Shown here piece after piece: positions 53,901 to 62,695 of a stretch of 64,000 nt of DNA. A program made the position numbers and the translations under genes. How positions within the stretch are numbered: position 1 is the stretch's first letter; each line of letters opens with the position of its first letter. The stretch lies in contig JAEZDY010000014.1 of NCBI GenBank assembly GCA_023417935.1, positions 62,001 through 126,000 of the forward strand, in the 5' to 3' direction. The stretch is from Bacteroidota bacterium. GTDB lineage: Bacteria; Bacteroidota; Bacteroidia; Bacteroidales; Lentimicrobiaceae. The notes beneath the pieces were generated by a model. The model made no database searches and was not told the origin of the DNA. It worked only from the letters and a program-made list of their open reading frames with translations.

Positions 53901-54127
53901 GTTGTACCGGCTTTCTGAACATAGGTATTTCCGTTCACCCATGTAACGGAGTTCCATGACTTAAATGGAAATGTCATTGTTCCATTTTGGGTAGTTCCCG
54001 TATAAGAAGGATCAATGTAAACAGTGGTTTGTCCAAACAAATTATTTGATAATATTATAAATAGCACCAGAAACAAGCTGGAAGCAATTGTTTGTACAAA
54101 AGGAATACGTAGAGTTTCTTTTTTCAT
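50912..54127 (-). CDS. T9SS-exported surface protein: parallel beta-helix plus five cadherin-like repeats
   Basis: 1071 residues. Signal peptide (about 1-33). Residues about 35-465 form a right-handed beta-helix of the pectate-lyase/NosD kind (NNCILHDVQWGIRVL; GYCNIYNVNLKYF; IYSYVANFQVYYNEF). About 470-980 holds five cadherin-like repeats with VASDPDAGQTITYTI, VATDPDNGQQLTYSI, VIASDPDNNQVLGYSI, VVATDPNSGQILSYSI and a fifth diverged one (EGYEIGIVLSDDQDFNQ). The last 75 residues are a type A sorting domain (CKVYPNPSNDGNF to EIKKLIIQ). Likely a Ca-dependent adhesin or glycan-binding enzyme outside the cell. Its gene sits between gmd-fcl and the polysaccharide cluster. Confidence 0.88.
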   Translation of the reverse strand: MKKETLRIPFVQTIASSLFLVLFIILSNNLFGQTTVYIDPSYTGTTQNGTMTFPFKSWNSVTWVNGNTYVQKAGTTFTTPGGLAVMSKSNITIGAYGTGNKPKIISSAASTGKVIDINSSSNIQVNGLEVSSTSNMVAAIIITGTGAGNNLINNCILHDVQWGIRVLTTAPGNRILNTEVFNTQDDGIYIKDTPDIEIGYCNIYNVNLKYFVNPDQSYSPGDNIQIASTNSHNFYVHHNTLDHSTTGNKFCFIAWGNNYSGIFEHNTMIGNPNKSVSCMYLSPTTGTVTTRYNSFIDGNYGIYSYVANFQVYYNEFINSRIAISVLNNYHLQAENNVFYNSTVNNISSLSGSTVVSKNNIFYLNGSAKAYSTNGAITSNNNVFNVQSTGFINGHSTLASWRSASGQDMNSMVANPSFVNPASHNFTLQPNSPCINTGNLCGYNQDYFGNNVPQGSTADIGYHEFTTSSNNNQAPVIQSQTFSLLENSSNGTVVGQVVASDPDAGQTITYTITGGNTGNAFTISPTTGILSVATSQTLNYESNPTFNLQVTVLDNMNLSTSATIVVNLQDVNENPIINDQGFNVNENTPNGSAIGTIVATDPDNGQQLTYSITSGNINNTFALNASTGALTVSNNQLINYETNSQFQLTVKVQDNGAGMLSDFGIVTINTINVNEAPIVANQNFSVNSASPNGTNVGQVIASDPDNNQVLGYSIISGNYNNAFIINSNTGIISINNSVGLSGIGSFSLGIRVSDNGAPQLSSNCVVTITVTSSGNSAPVIQAQAFSVNENSSNGTVLGQVVATDPNSGQILSYSIISGNTAGAFYLSTQGLLSVVNSSALNFEGQPTFNLVVKVTDNGNPQLSAQNNITISVLDINEAPFVIANQRFDVLTTVPEGYEIGIVLSDDQDFNQTVHYAIIGGNAHSAFAINQFTGMLTVANADALKKLSNRTINLDIQVTDNGTPSLSSSNTVQIRVIRRKNEIISYTGMDVIENSCKVYPNPSNDGNFTLEIEQQDETQMTLKVTDINGSIIYTTASQFTGNQKLNLSHLPKGIYLLQVINGGSSEIKKLIIQ

Positions 54128-54600
54128 GAGAGGTCCGTTAAGTTAGTGACAATTAGGTTGATTTAAGCAATTTAAAACTTTGAAACAATGAAAATCTGTG
54201 GTTTAAAAATCTTCAATTATTTTAACTGATAACAAATCTGTCAATGCAACAATGAAAAATAATGCCATCAGTATCAATTCTGAAAAAGTATTCCAAGTTA
54301 GATAATTTAAATGAAGTGTTTCGCCGTGTTAGCAAACAATTACAAACACTTTTACTTTATTTCTCTATTGTTCTTTTAGTCAAAGAAATAGGTCGAATTG
54401 GAAGGGAAGTAGGTCAGATAATCACCCCGAAGCGGGGAATTTTTCTACGAATTTTAACCTTAGGGAGGGTTATTCAGGGGTGATTAATTCGTGTAAATCA
54501 AACCCACATAAAGGGGAAGAAAGTATATCAGGTTAACTGCAAGAATATTAAATGAAAAAAAAAGAGCCTCTGTTTTCAAGGGCTCTTTTTTAGAATTTTA
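54128..54600. other. 473-bp intergenic region with nested inverted repeats
   Basis: Between the minus-strand cargo gene (start 54127) and the end of the Wzc-like gene (54601). A 9-bp inverted repeat AATCACCCC (54420-54428) and GGGGTGATT (54477-54485) encloses a shorter hairpin CCCC (54425-54428) with GGGG (54434-54437). No -7 element was recognised for the cargo gene, and I see no convincing gene. Confidence 0.6.
54554..54592 (-). terminator. Terminator at the end of the polysaccharide operon
   Basis: AAAAAGAGCC (54559-54568) and GGCTCTTTTT (54581-54590) pair perfectly around a 12-base loop. On the minus strand it follows the Wzc-like gene and is trailed by a T-run. Confidence 0.85.
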
Positions 54601-57051
54601 TCAATTTATACTTGATGGTAACGGTTTCTTCTTCTTGAACAATGAATTCATAGAATTACCGTTCTCAGAATAATAAGTATACTCATAACCGTAATCATAA
54701 GCCATTCCTCTGGCTTTAACATCATTAAGCACCAGACTGACGTTACTGATTTTCTTTTGCCTGATGTGTTCAATATTGTTCGTGAATGCTTCTTTGTGTG
54801 TATAACCTTGCCTTACAACAAATAGTGTTACATCGGCATATTTTGTTAGCAGATAAGCATCAGATACTACTCCTACGGGAGGTGAATCAATGAGTATAAA
54901 ATCGTATATTTTTCTGAGTTCCTTAAATACCTCTTCAGTTCTTTCAGATGCTATTAACTCAAGTGGGTTTGGAGGAATCGGACCGGCAGAGATATAATCA
55001 AGGTTGTCTATTTGTGTTGATTGTATGATTTCTTCCACTGAAGCCTTATTGATGAGAGCCGTACTCATACCAATCTTATTATTAAGATTTAAATCCTGAT
55101 AGATTTTGGGTCGGCGCATATCAAAGCCTATTAACAAGGTTTTCTTACCGAACAGGGCGAATACTGAAGCAAGGTTCTGTGCTACAAATGATTTACCTTC
55201 ACCACTATATGAGGAGGTAAGCAAAATAACCTGCTTATCTTTGCCCCTGGAATAAAACTGCAGGTTGGTTCTGATGCTTCTGAAAGATTCAGATATGGGT
55301 GAATTAGAAGAATCAGTGATCACAAGCTTATTTTTTCCATCGCTATGAAAAACATGACCTATAATTGGTAATTCAGTCATCGACTCCAATTCCTTTTTAC
55401 TGCTGATTTTCATATTGAGGAACTCACCCAGCATTATTATTATGAAAGGAATTAATAAACCACCTGCTCCTGCAATTATATAATTGAAACTTCTTTTTGG
55501 ATAAATGATTGAAGTTGTAACATGTCGGGCCGGATCGATTACCTCGTAATCGGGAGCATTAGATGCCCTTGCAATTTGCGCTTCCGACCTTTTTTGCAAA
55601 AGGAAAGTATATATAGCATCGTTTAACTTAAATTTTCTCTCAATGCCAAAGAGTTGACGTTCAGTAGAAGGTAATTTCGACATTTCAGAGTTAATCCTTG
55701 CAACACGATTATTAATATCCTGTAGGGCAATGTTGGTAGTTGCAGCATTGTTACTTATATTCTCACGTATGGTATTTTTCAGGTTGTTGATCTGAATCTC
55801 AATATTATTGAGGAAAAGGTTTTTAGTGTTGCCTCTGTTCAAAAGGTTACGTCTTTCGCTGTTCAGTGTAATTAGCTCAATGATCATTTGATTTAATAAG
55901 GGATCCTGCACTCCCATAGAAGAGGGAGCAATTAAATCTGACATGTCATTATTACGTGCAAAGTAATCGCGAATATATTCGTAGTACTTCTGCTGAATTA
56001 AGAGAACGGCCCTCTGCGATTCAAGTTCTCCCATTTTTTCAAACGACTTTTGACCCTGAAAACTTAAGTCCATTACCTGGTTCGCAGTCCGGAAGTTTTG
56101 CAGCTTACTTTCAGCAATTGAGAGTGAATCAGATACCTCACTGATTTGACTGTCGATGAACTTTACAGTGTTGATTGCAATACGATTCTTCTTTTCAAGA
56201 TTACGATCAAGGTAAGAATTTGATAGGGTATTCAGGAAATCTGTTATCTTGTACTTGTTATCTCCCTGCATAGTAATAACAACCAGCGAAGAAGTCTTAG
56301 AAGTATTAATTGCCTTAATATTTGCCTGATGTTCTAATGTCAGCAGGTTAAGATCATTAAAAACAAAGTACATTTTCTCATTCTTCCATGGATTGATCTC
56401 CTTGGTTTTCAGATGTATTTTAAAGTCAAAATATTTACCTTTTATTTCATCTTCAAAGTTGTAAATACCATTAATTGAAACGGTGTCAGCGAGAAAAATT
56501 ACTTCATCCTCAAGGTAGCTGTACATAGGAACCTCAGTGCCATAAGCTTCAATTTTTACTTTTTTATTATCAAGGATCTTAAAAGTTATTGGTAAATTAA
56601 TAGGCTGGAGATTTGATTTATTTATTGTTATCCTCACCGGACTATCATTATAAATTTCTTTGTCAGAGCGTAAAAACTCAAAGTTTAAAACATCACCGAA
56701 AGTATATTCCTCTTTGTATAATGACGTTTCCAGGTTGAGTTGGATAATTGCATCATTAACCAATGTGAAAGATTGAAGAATTCCAATTTCGTTTTCGATG
56801 TTTTGGTTACCGCCAAATAAACCGAAACCCTGCATGATATTCTCCCCCGTCATGAAAGAGTTCTTTTGCTCTTCCTGGAGAAGTAATGTTGTTTGGTTTT
56901 CAAAAATGGTGGTCGCTAACTTGTTAAAAAGAAATGCAATTGTTAAAAAAACAATTACAGAGGCTATAAACCATTTCTTATGTCTGTATAGCTTATAAAA
57001 TAGCTCCTTATAGTCGGTTTTTTGCTGTAATATATCTGAGGTCTTTTTCAC
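54601..57051 (-). CDS. Wzc-like polysaccharide co-polymerase / tyrosine autokinase
   Basis: 816 residues. Wzz domain with membrane helices at about 27-43 and 524-541, and a long coiled-coil periplasmic part (about 300-500). The cytoplasmic BY-kinase domain has Walker A SSYSGEGKS (613-621), Walker A' IGFDMRRP (641-648) and Walker B FILIDSPP (718-725). The tail contains six tyrosines in ten residues (Y785, 787, 789, 791, 793, 794) for autophosphorylation. It regulates length and export of polysaccharide with the Wza-like protein. The start is GTG, 5 bases after the upstream gene's stop; both are cotranscribed. Confidence 0.93.
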   Translation of the reverse strand: MKKTSDILQQKTDYKELFYKLYRHKKWFIASVIVFLTIAFLFNKLATTIFENQTTLLLQEEQKNSFMTGENIMQGFGLFGGNQNIENEIGILQSFTLVNDAIIQLNLETSLYKEEYTFGDVLNFEFLRSDKEIYNDSPVRITINKSNLQPINLPITFKILDNKKVKIEAYGTEVPMYSYLEDEVIFLADTVSINGIYNFEDEIKGKYFDFKIHLKTKEINPWKNEKMYFVFNDLNLLTLEHQANIKAINTSKTSSLVVITMQGDNKYKITDFLNTLSNSYLDRNLEKKNRIAINTVKFIDSQISEVSDSLSIAESKLQNFRTANQVMDLSFQGQKSFEKMGELESQRAVLLIQQKYYEYIRDYFARNNDMSDLIAPSSMGVQDPLLNQMIIELITLNSERRNLLNRGNTKNLFLNNIEIQINNLKNTIRENISNNAATTNIALQDINNRVARINSEMSKLPSTERQLFGIERKFKLNDAIYTFLLQKRSEAQIARASNAPDYEVIDPARHVTTSIIYPKRSFNYIIAGAGGLLIPFIIIMLGEFLNMKISSKKELESMTELPIIGHVFHSDGKNKLVITDSSNSPISESFRSIRTNLQFYSRGKDKQVILLTSSYSGEGKSFVAQNLASVFALFGKKTLLIGFDMRRPKIYQDLNLNNKIGMSTALINKASVEEIIQSTQIDNLDYISAGPIPPNPLELIASERTEEVFKELRKIYDFILIDSPPVGVVSDAYLLTKYADVTLFVVRQGYTHKEAFTNNIEHIRQKKISNVSLVLNDVKARGMAYDYGYEYTYYSENGNSMNSLFKKKKPLPSSIN

Positions 57052-57056
57052 GGCTG

Positions 57057-57821
57057 TTATCTGAAGAAATACAAGATTGTAACTAGTGTTGTTGCTGTTG
57101 CCAGCAGAGTTGAATATGTAAAGGTTCTGAGATTTCTAAACTTAGTGTCAATTGGTTCTACAATGACTATATCATTCGGCTGGAGATAGAAATATTCAGT
57201 TTCAATGACTTTCTTGTCAGTTAGGTCAACCAAATGATATTTTATACTACTCCCGTCTTCTCTTATGAGGGTTATTTTACTTTTATCACCATAATCAGTC
57301 ATTCCACCAGCATAACCAATGGCCTGAAAAATATTGATTTGTTCTTTGAAGTATGGGAATTCACCCTGAAGGCGAACCTCGCCAAGAACAGTAATGTTTG
57401 AATTAACAAATTTTATTGTTATAGAGGTGTTGCTTAGATATTGACTAAGTTCTTTCTCTATTTTTTCTTTCGCCTGTTTAAGGGTAAGATTATTCACATC
57501 AATTTCACCTACAAAAGGAAAATCAATTAAACCCTTTTCATTCACAGTATAGCTAATGAGATTAATATCCATTCCTGGACCGTTCATTACAGTTTCATTG
57601 CTAAAAATTCGTGCTGTTTCAGCTTCAATACTCAGTACTTTAATGTAGAGGTTATCGAATGGTTGAATGTATTTTACTGGCCTTACGTGGTTGTATGAGG
57701 ACTTAATCTGACTAGTTGTTTCGTTTTGAACATACTTCAACTTTTCTTTAGGAACGCATCCTATAAAAATGAAGGTGATAAAAAACAAAAAAAATACTTT
57801 TTTAATTGGTTTGTTATTCAT
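57057..57821 (-). CDS. Wza-like polysaccharide export lipoprotein
   Basis: 254 residues. Signal ends in the lipobox FIGC (C22). A Poly_export (PES) domain (about 50-135: PFDNLYIKVLSIEAE; IDFPFVGEIDVNNLT) and one SLBB domain (about 145-215: NITVLGEVRLQGEFPYFKEQ) follow. The C-terminus has a hydrophobic segment at 234-253, which in Bacteroidota proteins replaces the amphipathic outer-membrane helix of Wza. Forms the outer-membrane part of the exporter. Directly upstream of the Wzc-like gene. Confidence 0.9.
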   Translation of the reverse strand: MNNKPIKKVFFLFFITFIFIGCVPKEKLKYVQNETTSQIKSSYNHVRPVKYIQPFDNLYIKVLSIEAETARIFSNETVMNGPGMDINLISYTVNEKGLIDFPFVGEIDVNNLTLKQAKEKIEKELSQYLSNTSITIKFVNSNITVLGEVRLQGEFPYFKEQINIFQAIGYAGGMTDYGDKSKITLIREDGSSIKYHLVDLTDKKVIETEYFYLQPNDIVIVEPIDTKFRNLRTFTYSTLLATATTLVTILYFFR

Positions 57822-57939
57822 GACTGTACATTACTTATAATATCCTACTGAATCATATTTTCAGGCAGCATCATTTTCAAGAAACAAACGTGATACATTT
57901 GATTTTGTTCGAAGCATTTGAATGAAGGTTTTCCTGAAC

Positions 57940-59346
57940 TCAGGATCCACTACCTTTAATCACTGTTTGGACAGTTTTAACTAATAGGATGAAATCCAAT
58001 TTAAGTGACCAGGTGTCGATATATTGAAGATCAAGTTTCATCCATTCATTAAATGAAATATTATTTCTATTGGGCGCAATCTGCCAAATACAGGTTATAC
58101 CAGGCCGCATTGATAATCGGCGCAGTTGCCATCTTTCATATTCCTTAACTTCATTTGGCAAAGGTGGACGTGGGCCTACCAATGACATGTCACCATTCAA
58201 TACGTTGAAAAATTGGGGAATTTCATCTAAACCTGTTTTTCTTAAAATTCGGCCAACCCTTGTAATTCTTGGGTCATTTTTAATTTTGAATACAGGCCCA
58301 TCCATCTCATTTTGTTTTTCAAGCTCCAACCTCTTCTCTTCAGCATTTATGACCATCGTCCTAAACTTGTAAATTTCAAACATCCTGCCTCTGAGTCCAA
58401 CTCTCTTTTGCTTAAAGATAATGGGTCCTTTTGAGTCAGCTTTAATTGCAATCGCTATTACAAGAATAAAAGGTGACCAAATCAATAGAATAAATGATGA
58501 CGCCATGATATCGACAAGAAGCTTCCAATTGTGGGAAAACTTACTAGAAGGGGTGTTGGAGAATGTAAGAAAAGGAGTTTCATCATAGTAAGTAAGATGA
58601 GTTTTTGTTGACGGCATGTGAAAGAATGACGACTGCAACTTAAAAACCACACCTATTTCTTCACAGTGGTAAATCATATTTCTTATTTCATCCTGATCAA
58701 TTGTATTTCGGCAGTAAAGGACTTCATCAATAACATCCTTCCTCAGGAGAAAAGGCAGCTTATCAATTTCTTTAATTACACGAAATCTTCTTCCAAATAT
58801 TTCTTCAATTATTTCACTTTCACTAATTATGGTATTTATGTTGTAACCCCATTCTTTGTGTACGTCGAGTTTTTCTATAAAGTCAATGCAATTAGCGTCG
58901 GCAATCAGTATAATATTCTGAACATTCAAACCTTTGTTGTAGAGCTTTTTGTAATAGTTGTTTGAAAAAACAAGTATTATACTAATCACTATAAAATTAA
59001 GAATAGCAAAAGTGAGAATCACATAATTGTTTACCTGGTTAAGATCAAATGCAACTTGAAAAAGTGCCAGGAATGCTGTACCCGTAACTACGAAAAGCCC
59101 TGTTTCAACTATAATGGTTAAGTTGCTTTTCAGCTTGTTAAATCCCGTTAAGTTTGTTTGAATGATCCCAATATACCAGATTGGAATTATCAGGAATGCG
59201 ACGATCAAGTATTCATGACTGTAAGGAAGGTAGCCATAATAATAATACTCTGTAATTTGAAAAGCTCCAATAAATACGAGTAGGGATATAATAGAAATGA
59301 CTATACCTGAGATGCGACTTGTCTGTTTTTCTAATTCACGTATCAT
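57940..59346 (-). CDS. Polyprenyl-phosphate hexose-1-phosphate transferase (WbaP/WcaJ-type)
   Basis: 468 residues. Four hydrophobic helices (about 12-110), a Rossmann-like central part (NIILIADANCIDFIEKLDVH) and one helix at about 270-290 before the catalytic domain. Hallmarks of the phosphoglycosyltransferase: FKQKRVGLRGRMFEIYKFRT, KTGLDEIPQFFNVLNGDMSL, VGPRPPLPNEV and RPGITCIWQI. It starts repeat-unit assembly by moving a hexose-1-phosphate to undecaprenyl phosphate at the inner membrane. Which sugar cannot be read. There are 118 bases between it and each neighbour. Confidence 0.93.
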   Translation of the reverse strand: MIRELEKQTSRISGIVISIISLLVFIGAFQITEYYYYGYLPYSHEYLIVAFLIIPIWYIGIIQTNLTGFNKLKSNLTIIVETGLFVVTGTAFLALFQVAFDLNQVNNYVILTFAILNFIVISIILVFSNNYYKKLYNKGLNVQNIILIADANCIDFIEKLDVHKEWGYNINTIISESEIIEEIFGRRFRVIKEIDKLPFLLRKDVIDEVLYCRNTIDQDEIRNMIYHCEEIGVVFKLQSSFFHMPSTKTHLTYYDETPFLTFSNTPSSKFSHNWKLLVDIMASSFILLIWSPFILVIAIAIKADSKGPIIFKQKRVGLRGRMFEIYKFRTMVINAEEKRLELEKQNEMDGPVFKIKNDPRITRVGRILRKTGLDEIPQFFNVLNGDMSLVGPRPPLPNEVKEYERWQLRRLSMRPGITCIWQIAPNRNNISFNEWMKLDLQYIDTWSLKLDFILLVKTVQTVIKGSGS

Positions 59347-59465
59347 GGTGGTTTATAGGAGTATTGAGAATTATTTTAGTAGTTATGGCTACTAATCTAA
59401 CAACCTTGATGGTTTAAAGTTGGTAATGCCCAGGCTTTATCCTTTATTTAAACAAGCTTTATCCC

Positions 59466-59942
59466 TTATTTAAAAAGGTAGTTTTCAATACTCTCAATTA
59501 GCTGAACAGAAGCATGTTTACTGATTGGGGGTACAGGTATAATATTAGCCCTATTGTCTAATGTTTCATATAATTCAGCTTCTGAGTAAACTGCTTTTAC
59601 ATAACCTAGTTTGGCAAAGCTATTTGCTGTTGCCAACTGATGATCGTTCCTATGCTCCCTGAAAGATGCAAGTCGTGGCATTACAATTATTGGCTTCTGA
59701 TATTGAAGAGCTGAGATTATGGTGCCCATACCGGCATGGGCAACAATCAGATCAGCTTTGAGGAATAACTCATTAAATTCTTTCATTGGAATATAGTCGA
59801 ACCACTTGAAATTTGTAGGTTTATAGTTTGCATCTGCAATTTGTGCAATGATGTCATTATTACCCGAGGTAGATGACCAATTGTCAACGCTCTTAACAAG
59901 TCTGTCAAATGGTTGCTGTGTACCGACAACTATGAATATCAT
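59466..59942 (-). CDS. Alg13-like (EpsE/PssE-type) glycosyltransferase subunit
   Basis: 158 residues, a single GT28-C-terminal/GT-B half: IFIVVGTQQPFDRLVKSVD (2-20) and LIVAHAGMGTIISALQYQKP, IVMPRLASFREHRNDHQ (UDP-sugar binding). In eukaryotes and in bacterial polysaccharide clusters (PssE/EpsF), the catalytic half pairs with an Alg14-like membrane half, which here is the gene immediately upstream. It overlaps that gene by four bases (59939-59942), ensuring equal synthesis. Donor probably UDP-linked sugar. Confidence 0.88.
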   Translation of the reverse strand: MIFIVVGTQQPFDRLVKSVDNWSSTSGNNDIIAQIADANYKPTNFKWFDYIPMKEFNELFLKADLIVAHAGMGTIISALQYQKPIIVMPRLASFREHRNDHQLATANSFAKLGYVKAVYSEAELYETLDNRANIIPVPPISKHASVQLIESIENYLFK

Positions 59943-60382
59943 GATATTACGGTTCCTTTAAAAAGTGTTGTTCCAGTTGCCAAATGTGGCCATTGTGTAA
60001 GATGTAAGTTTGTGAAAGGTTTGATCAGTCGACCACTCATTGATATCCTTTCAACATTGGCTATGCTGTCAATCCAAATTGTCTTTGATCCACTCAGTTT
60101 ACCCCAAAAAATCGCTGCAAGACCAGGTGCTGCTCCGGTTGAAATCACATAATCAGGTTTCTCTTTTTTTATGATAACCCGCAATTGATTTGCCATCTTT
60201 AAAAGCCTTAGCTTGTTCCACCTGTTTGCATCAATAACTGAGTAGAATCTATGATTTGCATTATTGGAAGAATATGATTTATGGGTAGAAACAAAAACTA
60301 CCTCTGCCTCCCTGAAAGCACTTTGCAATCTCATTAACTGTATCCAATGCCCACCTTCTGAAGCTACCGCTAATATTTTCAC
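59939..60382 (-). CDS. Alg14-like (PssD-type) glycosyltransferase partner
   Basis: 147 residues. N-terminus KILAVASEGGHWIQLMRLQS and the middle DYVISTGAAPGLAAIFWGKL are the Alg14/PssD pattern; SGSKTIWIDSIANVERISMS and SGRLIKPFTNLHLTQWPHLA follow. The N-terminal membrane helix of eukaryotic Alg14 is missing, as in many bacterial forms. The start is a GTG that overlaps the stop of the gene above by four bases (GTGA, 60379-60382). It works with the Alg13-like subunit at 59466. Confidence 0.88.
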   Translation of the reverse strand: MKILAVASEGGHWIQLMRLQSAFREAEVVFVSTHKSYSSNNANHRFYSVIDANRWNKLRLLKMANQLRVIIKKEKPDYVISTGAAPGLAAIFWGKLSGSKTIWIDSIANVERISMSGRLIKPFTNLHLTQWPHLATGTTLFKGTVIS

Positions 60383-61383
60383 TTTATTGACTTATATAAT
60401 CTGTGAGTAAATAATTTTATTGTTGAGAGATTAAGTTCATAGAAATGGGTAAGTAGTTCCAGTTTCATTAAAATTCTCATTTTAGTTGGCTTTCTGATCG
60501 AAAAGTTCTTTGAACAAAATTTCTTCAGTTCCTCTATTGTAACTTGTATCAACCTAACAACCTTAAAATTCTTTTGTTGAGTGATATATACCTCCATGTG
60601 ATTTTCAGGAACTGATAACCTTGTTATGAGTCCTTGCTGAGTAATAGATGAGAAATTCTGGTCAAAAAGGAAATTACCATGACTGTAACACACCCATGTG
60701 TTATTTATTTTTTCAACCGGCTGAATAGTGTGAGGATGATGTCCGAGTATCAGGTCAAAGCCAATCTCTGAAAGTTTAGATGCAAGTTCTTTTTGTGCGT
60801 TGTCTTCTAAAGTGTGATATTCTTTCCCCCAATGAATGCTGATAATATGGTACTCATCTTTTCCTTTTTCAAGATGTTCAAGGTCTTTCAGCAAATCATT
60901 GTAGTTGCTTTTGAAATAGTTTGATTCACCTGTATTATCCCTGACCAGACTAACACCCCAAATTACCAGACTGGTTCCGTCAATTTGTATTCTGAGTGGT
61001 ATATTTGATTTTCCAATGACGTAAATGCCATTACTCTCTAACTGGTCAATTGTAAATTTACATGCTTCTGCACCATGTTGGGCAAAGTGATTGTTTGCAA
61101 TGTTTGCGATAATGGGAATTTCCAGTTGCTTTAGCAATTGAATAGTTTCAAGTGGCGCCACATAAACAGCGTCATTTATTGGAAGGGTTTTTAGTCTTTC
61201 CTCATCTGCCAACGACGACTCAAAATTCAGAAATAGAAAATCACCATTAGAAATTATTTTCTTTACCTCTTCATTTATCAATTCGTTATATCGATTCCTG
61301 AATTTCGTTGCTATTCCCCTCTTATAATGATGGGCATTCTCACCAGTCATGTAATCCCCTATACTAACAATTTTAAATTGCAT
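60379..61383 (-). CDS. CapA-family metallophosphatase-like protein
   Basis: 334 residues, no signal peptide. CapA (calcineurin-like, poly-gamma-glutamate synthesis family) motifs: IVSIGDYMTGENAHHYKRG (5-23), FLFLNFESSLAD (50-61), IIANIANNHFAQHGAEACKF, IHWGKEYH and ILGHHPHTIQPVE. The family carries an alpha-beta-beta-alpha metal site; enzymes of this kind attach or hydrolyse modification groups on capsular polymer, but their reactions are poorly defined. It overlaps the CapK-like gene by 11 bases and the Alg14-like gene by 4, which places it firmly in the polysaccharide operon. Confidence 0.85.
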   Translation of the reverse strand: MQFKIVSIGDYMTGENAHHYKRGIATKFRNRYNELINEEVKKIISNGDFLFLNFESSLADEERLKTLPINDAVYVAPLETIQLLKQLEIPIIANIANNHFAQHGAEACKFTIDQLESNGIYVIGKSNIPLRIQIDGTSLVIWGVSLVRDNTGESNYFKSNYNDLLKDLEHLEKGKDEYHIISIHWGKEYHTLEDNAQKELASKLSEIGFDLILGHHPHTIQPVEKINNTWVCYSHGNFLFDQNFSSITQQGLITRLSVPENHMEVYITQQKNFKVVRLIQVTIEELKKFCSKNFSIRKPTKMRILMKLELLTHFYELNLSTIKLFTHRLYKSIK

Positions 61384-62695
61384 GACTCTCTATTAGTTTA
61401 AACTTGTCATTTGTTGGGTTCAGCTCTGCTAATTCTGCGACAGACAGGCTAATTTCACCGAGAGAATCAATAATCTCCTTTAAAACACTTTTAGAGATTT
61501 CATCAAATTTATCGGGAGTTTTTGTATGGAGATAAAGAACGATGGATCTGTCTTTATGCTGAAGAATCTTATATGCATCAATCAATGGATGTTTATAAAA
61601 TACACTGTTGAAGAAAGATCCGTGAATAGTGTTCCCATTAGGCAGCACAATCAGGTCGCGTGTTCTACCTTTTAGCTCAACAATTCTTGGCCATTCTAAT
61701 CCACATGTACACTTCTCATAGTCTAGTTTCCCAAGATCACCAACCCTGTACCGTACAAATGGGAAACTCATGCTGTTAATATTAGTAAGAAGCAGTTCTG
61801 ACATTCCAAACTCGTTAATAAATGTTTCCACAAAGCAATTGTGAGTGTTTATATGATAGCCACTATGGGTTTGGCACTCACAAGTTAGTATGCCTCCGTC
61901 ATTGGCACCGTACATATCAAAAACTGGCAACTTGAATGCTGATTCAATTGCTGTGCGTGTTTGGGGAAGCAATTGCTCTGACGTTGTGAATATAGCTGTG
62001 AGGTTACTGATATTATTCAGTAACTCTGGTTTAACTTTGATAATATTTATAATTGAGCTTGGGTAACCATAAAGAATTTTAGCCTTATTCGTTTTTTGAA
62101 AATCAATCAACATTGCGGGTTCAATAATATCGCCTTTGATAAAATAATTATTCTGCAGGCCATGGTATGCCTTTTCAATGATTCTTCGGTTGTTTGTCCT
62201 TAACGAATTCCCTGCAATGGTGATAAATGGATCGCCAGGTGAATAGTTAGCAAAGCGGTTCCAAAAGAAATATATATATGCCCAGAACCACGAGAGATGC
62301 TCACTGTCAACATAATAGTAAAAGGGACTTCCGGTGCTTCCGCCAGTTTTCTTTTTCTGGGTTTTCCTTGCTTTTATCGGAGTATGAACAGTGGTGTAGT
62401 TGTCATTTATAGTTTTTTTGTCTATTACAGGTAATGACCTAAGTACTTCAAGGGGATTGTTGATTATGTGATCATCCTCAAAACTGGCCAATAAGGGCTT
62501 ATAATATTGGTTATGCTTTTTTATGGTAATTAAAAACTGAGCCAATTGGTTAGTATTGCTTTTTGAATTAGGTATGGTGGCCTTAAATCTTGGCTCATTA
62601 TTCCCGGGCCCTGAGGCTGAAGCCTTTAGTAGGTAATACTTCTCAAGGATGTTTGTTCCTCTTATCAGATCTATTATTTTAATTCCAGCCCTCAT
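61373..62695 (-). CDS. CapK/PaaK-like adenylate-forming enzyme
   Basis: 440 residues. P-loop-like motif KKKTGGSTGSPFYYYVD (residues 113-129) is the ANL-superfamily phosphate loop of phenylacetate-CoA-ligase-like CapK proteins; FDMYGANDGGILTCECQTHS and RYRVGDLGKLDYEKCTCGLE with RIVELKGRTRDLI follow. It has the Cys-rich loop (CEC; CTCGLEWPR) of this group. It probably activates an acid for transfer to sugar or to a carrier in polysaccharide decoration. The acid is unknown. Overlaps the upstream glycosyltransferase gene by 4 bases. Confidence 0.87.
   Translation of the reverse strand: MRAGIKIIDLIRGTNILEKYYLLKASASGPGNNEPRFKATIPNSKSNTNQLAQFLITIKKHNQYYKPLLASFEDDHIINNPLEVLRSLPVIDKKTINDNYTTVHTPIKARKTQKKKTGGSTGSPFYYYVDSEHLSWFWAYIYFFWNRFANYSPGDPFITIAGNSLRTNNRRIIEKAYHGLQNNYFIKGDIIEPAMLIDFQKTNKAKILYGYPSSIINIIKVKPELLNNISNLTAIFTTSEQLLPQTRTAIESAFKLPVFDMYGANDGGILTCECQTHSGYHINTHNCFVETFINEFGMSELLLTNINSMSFPFVRYRVGDLGKLDYEKCTCGLEWPRIVELKGRTRDLIVLPNGNTIHGSFFNSVFYKHPLIDAYKILQHKDRSIVLYLHTKTPDKFDEISKSVLKEIIDSLGEISLSVAELAELNPTNDKFKLIESHAI

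Noticed and set aside
54262..54483. 73-codon open frame on the plus strand in the gap before the Wzc-like gene
   Set aside because: No promoter element, no recognisable protein pattern, and it runs through the inverted repeats; probably chance.
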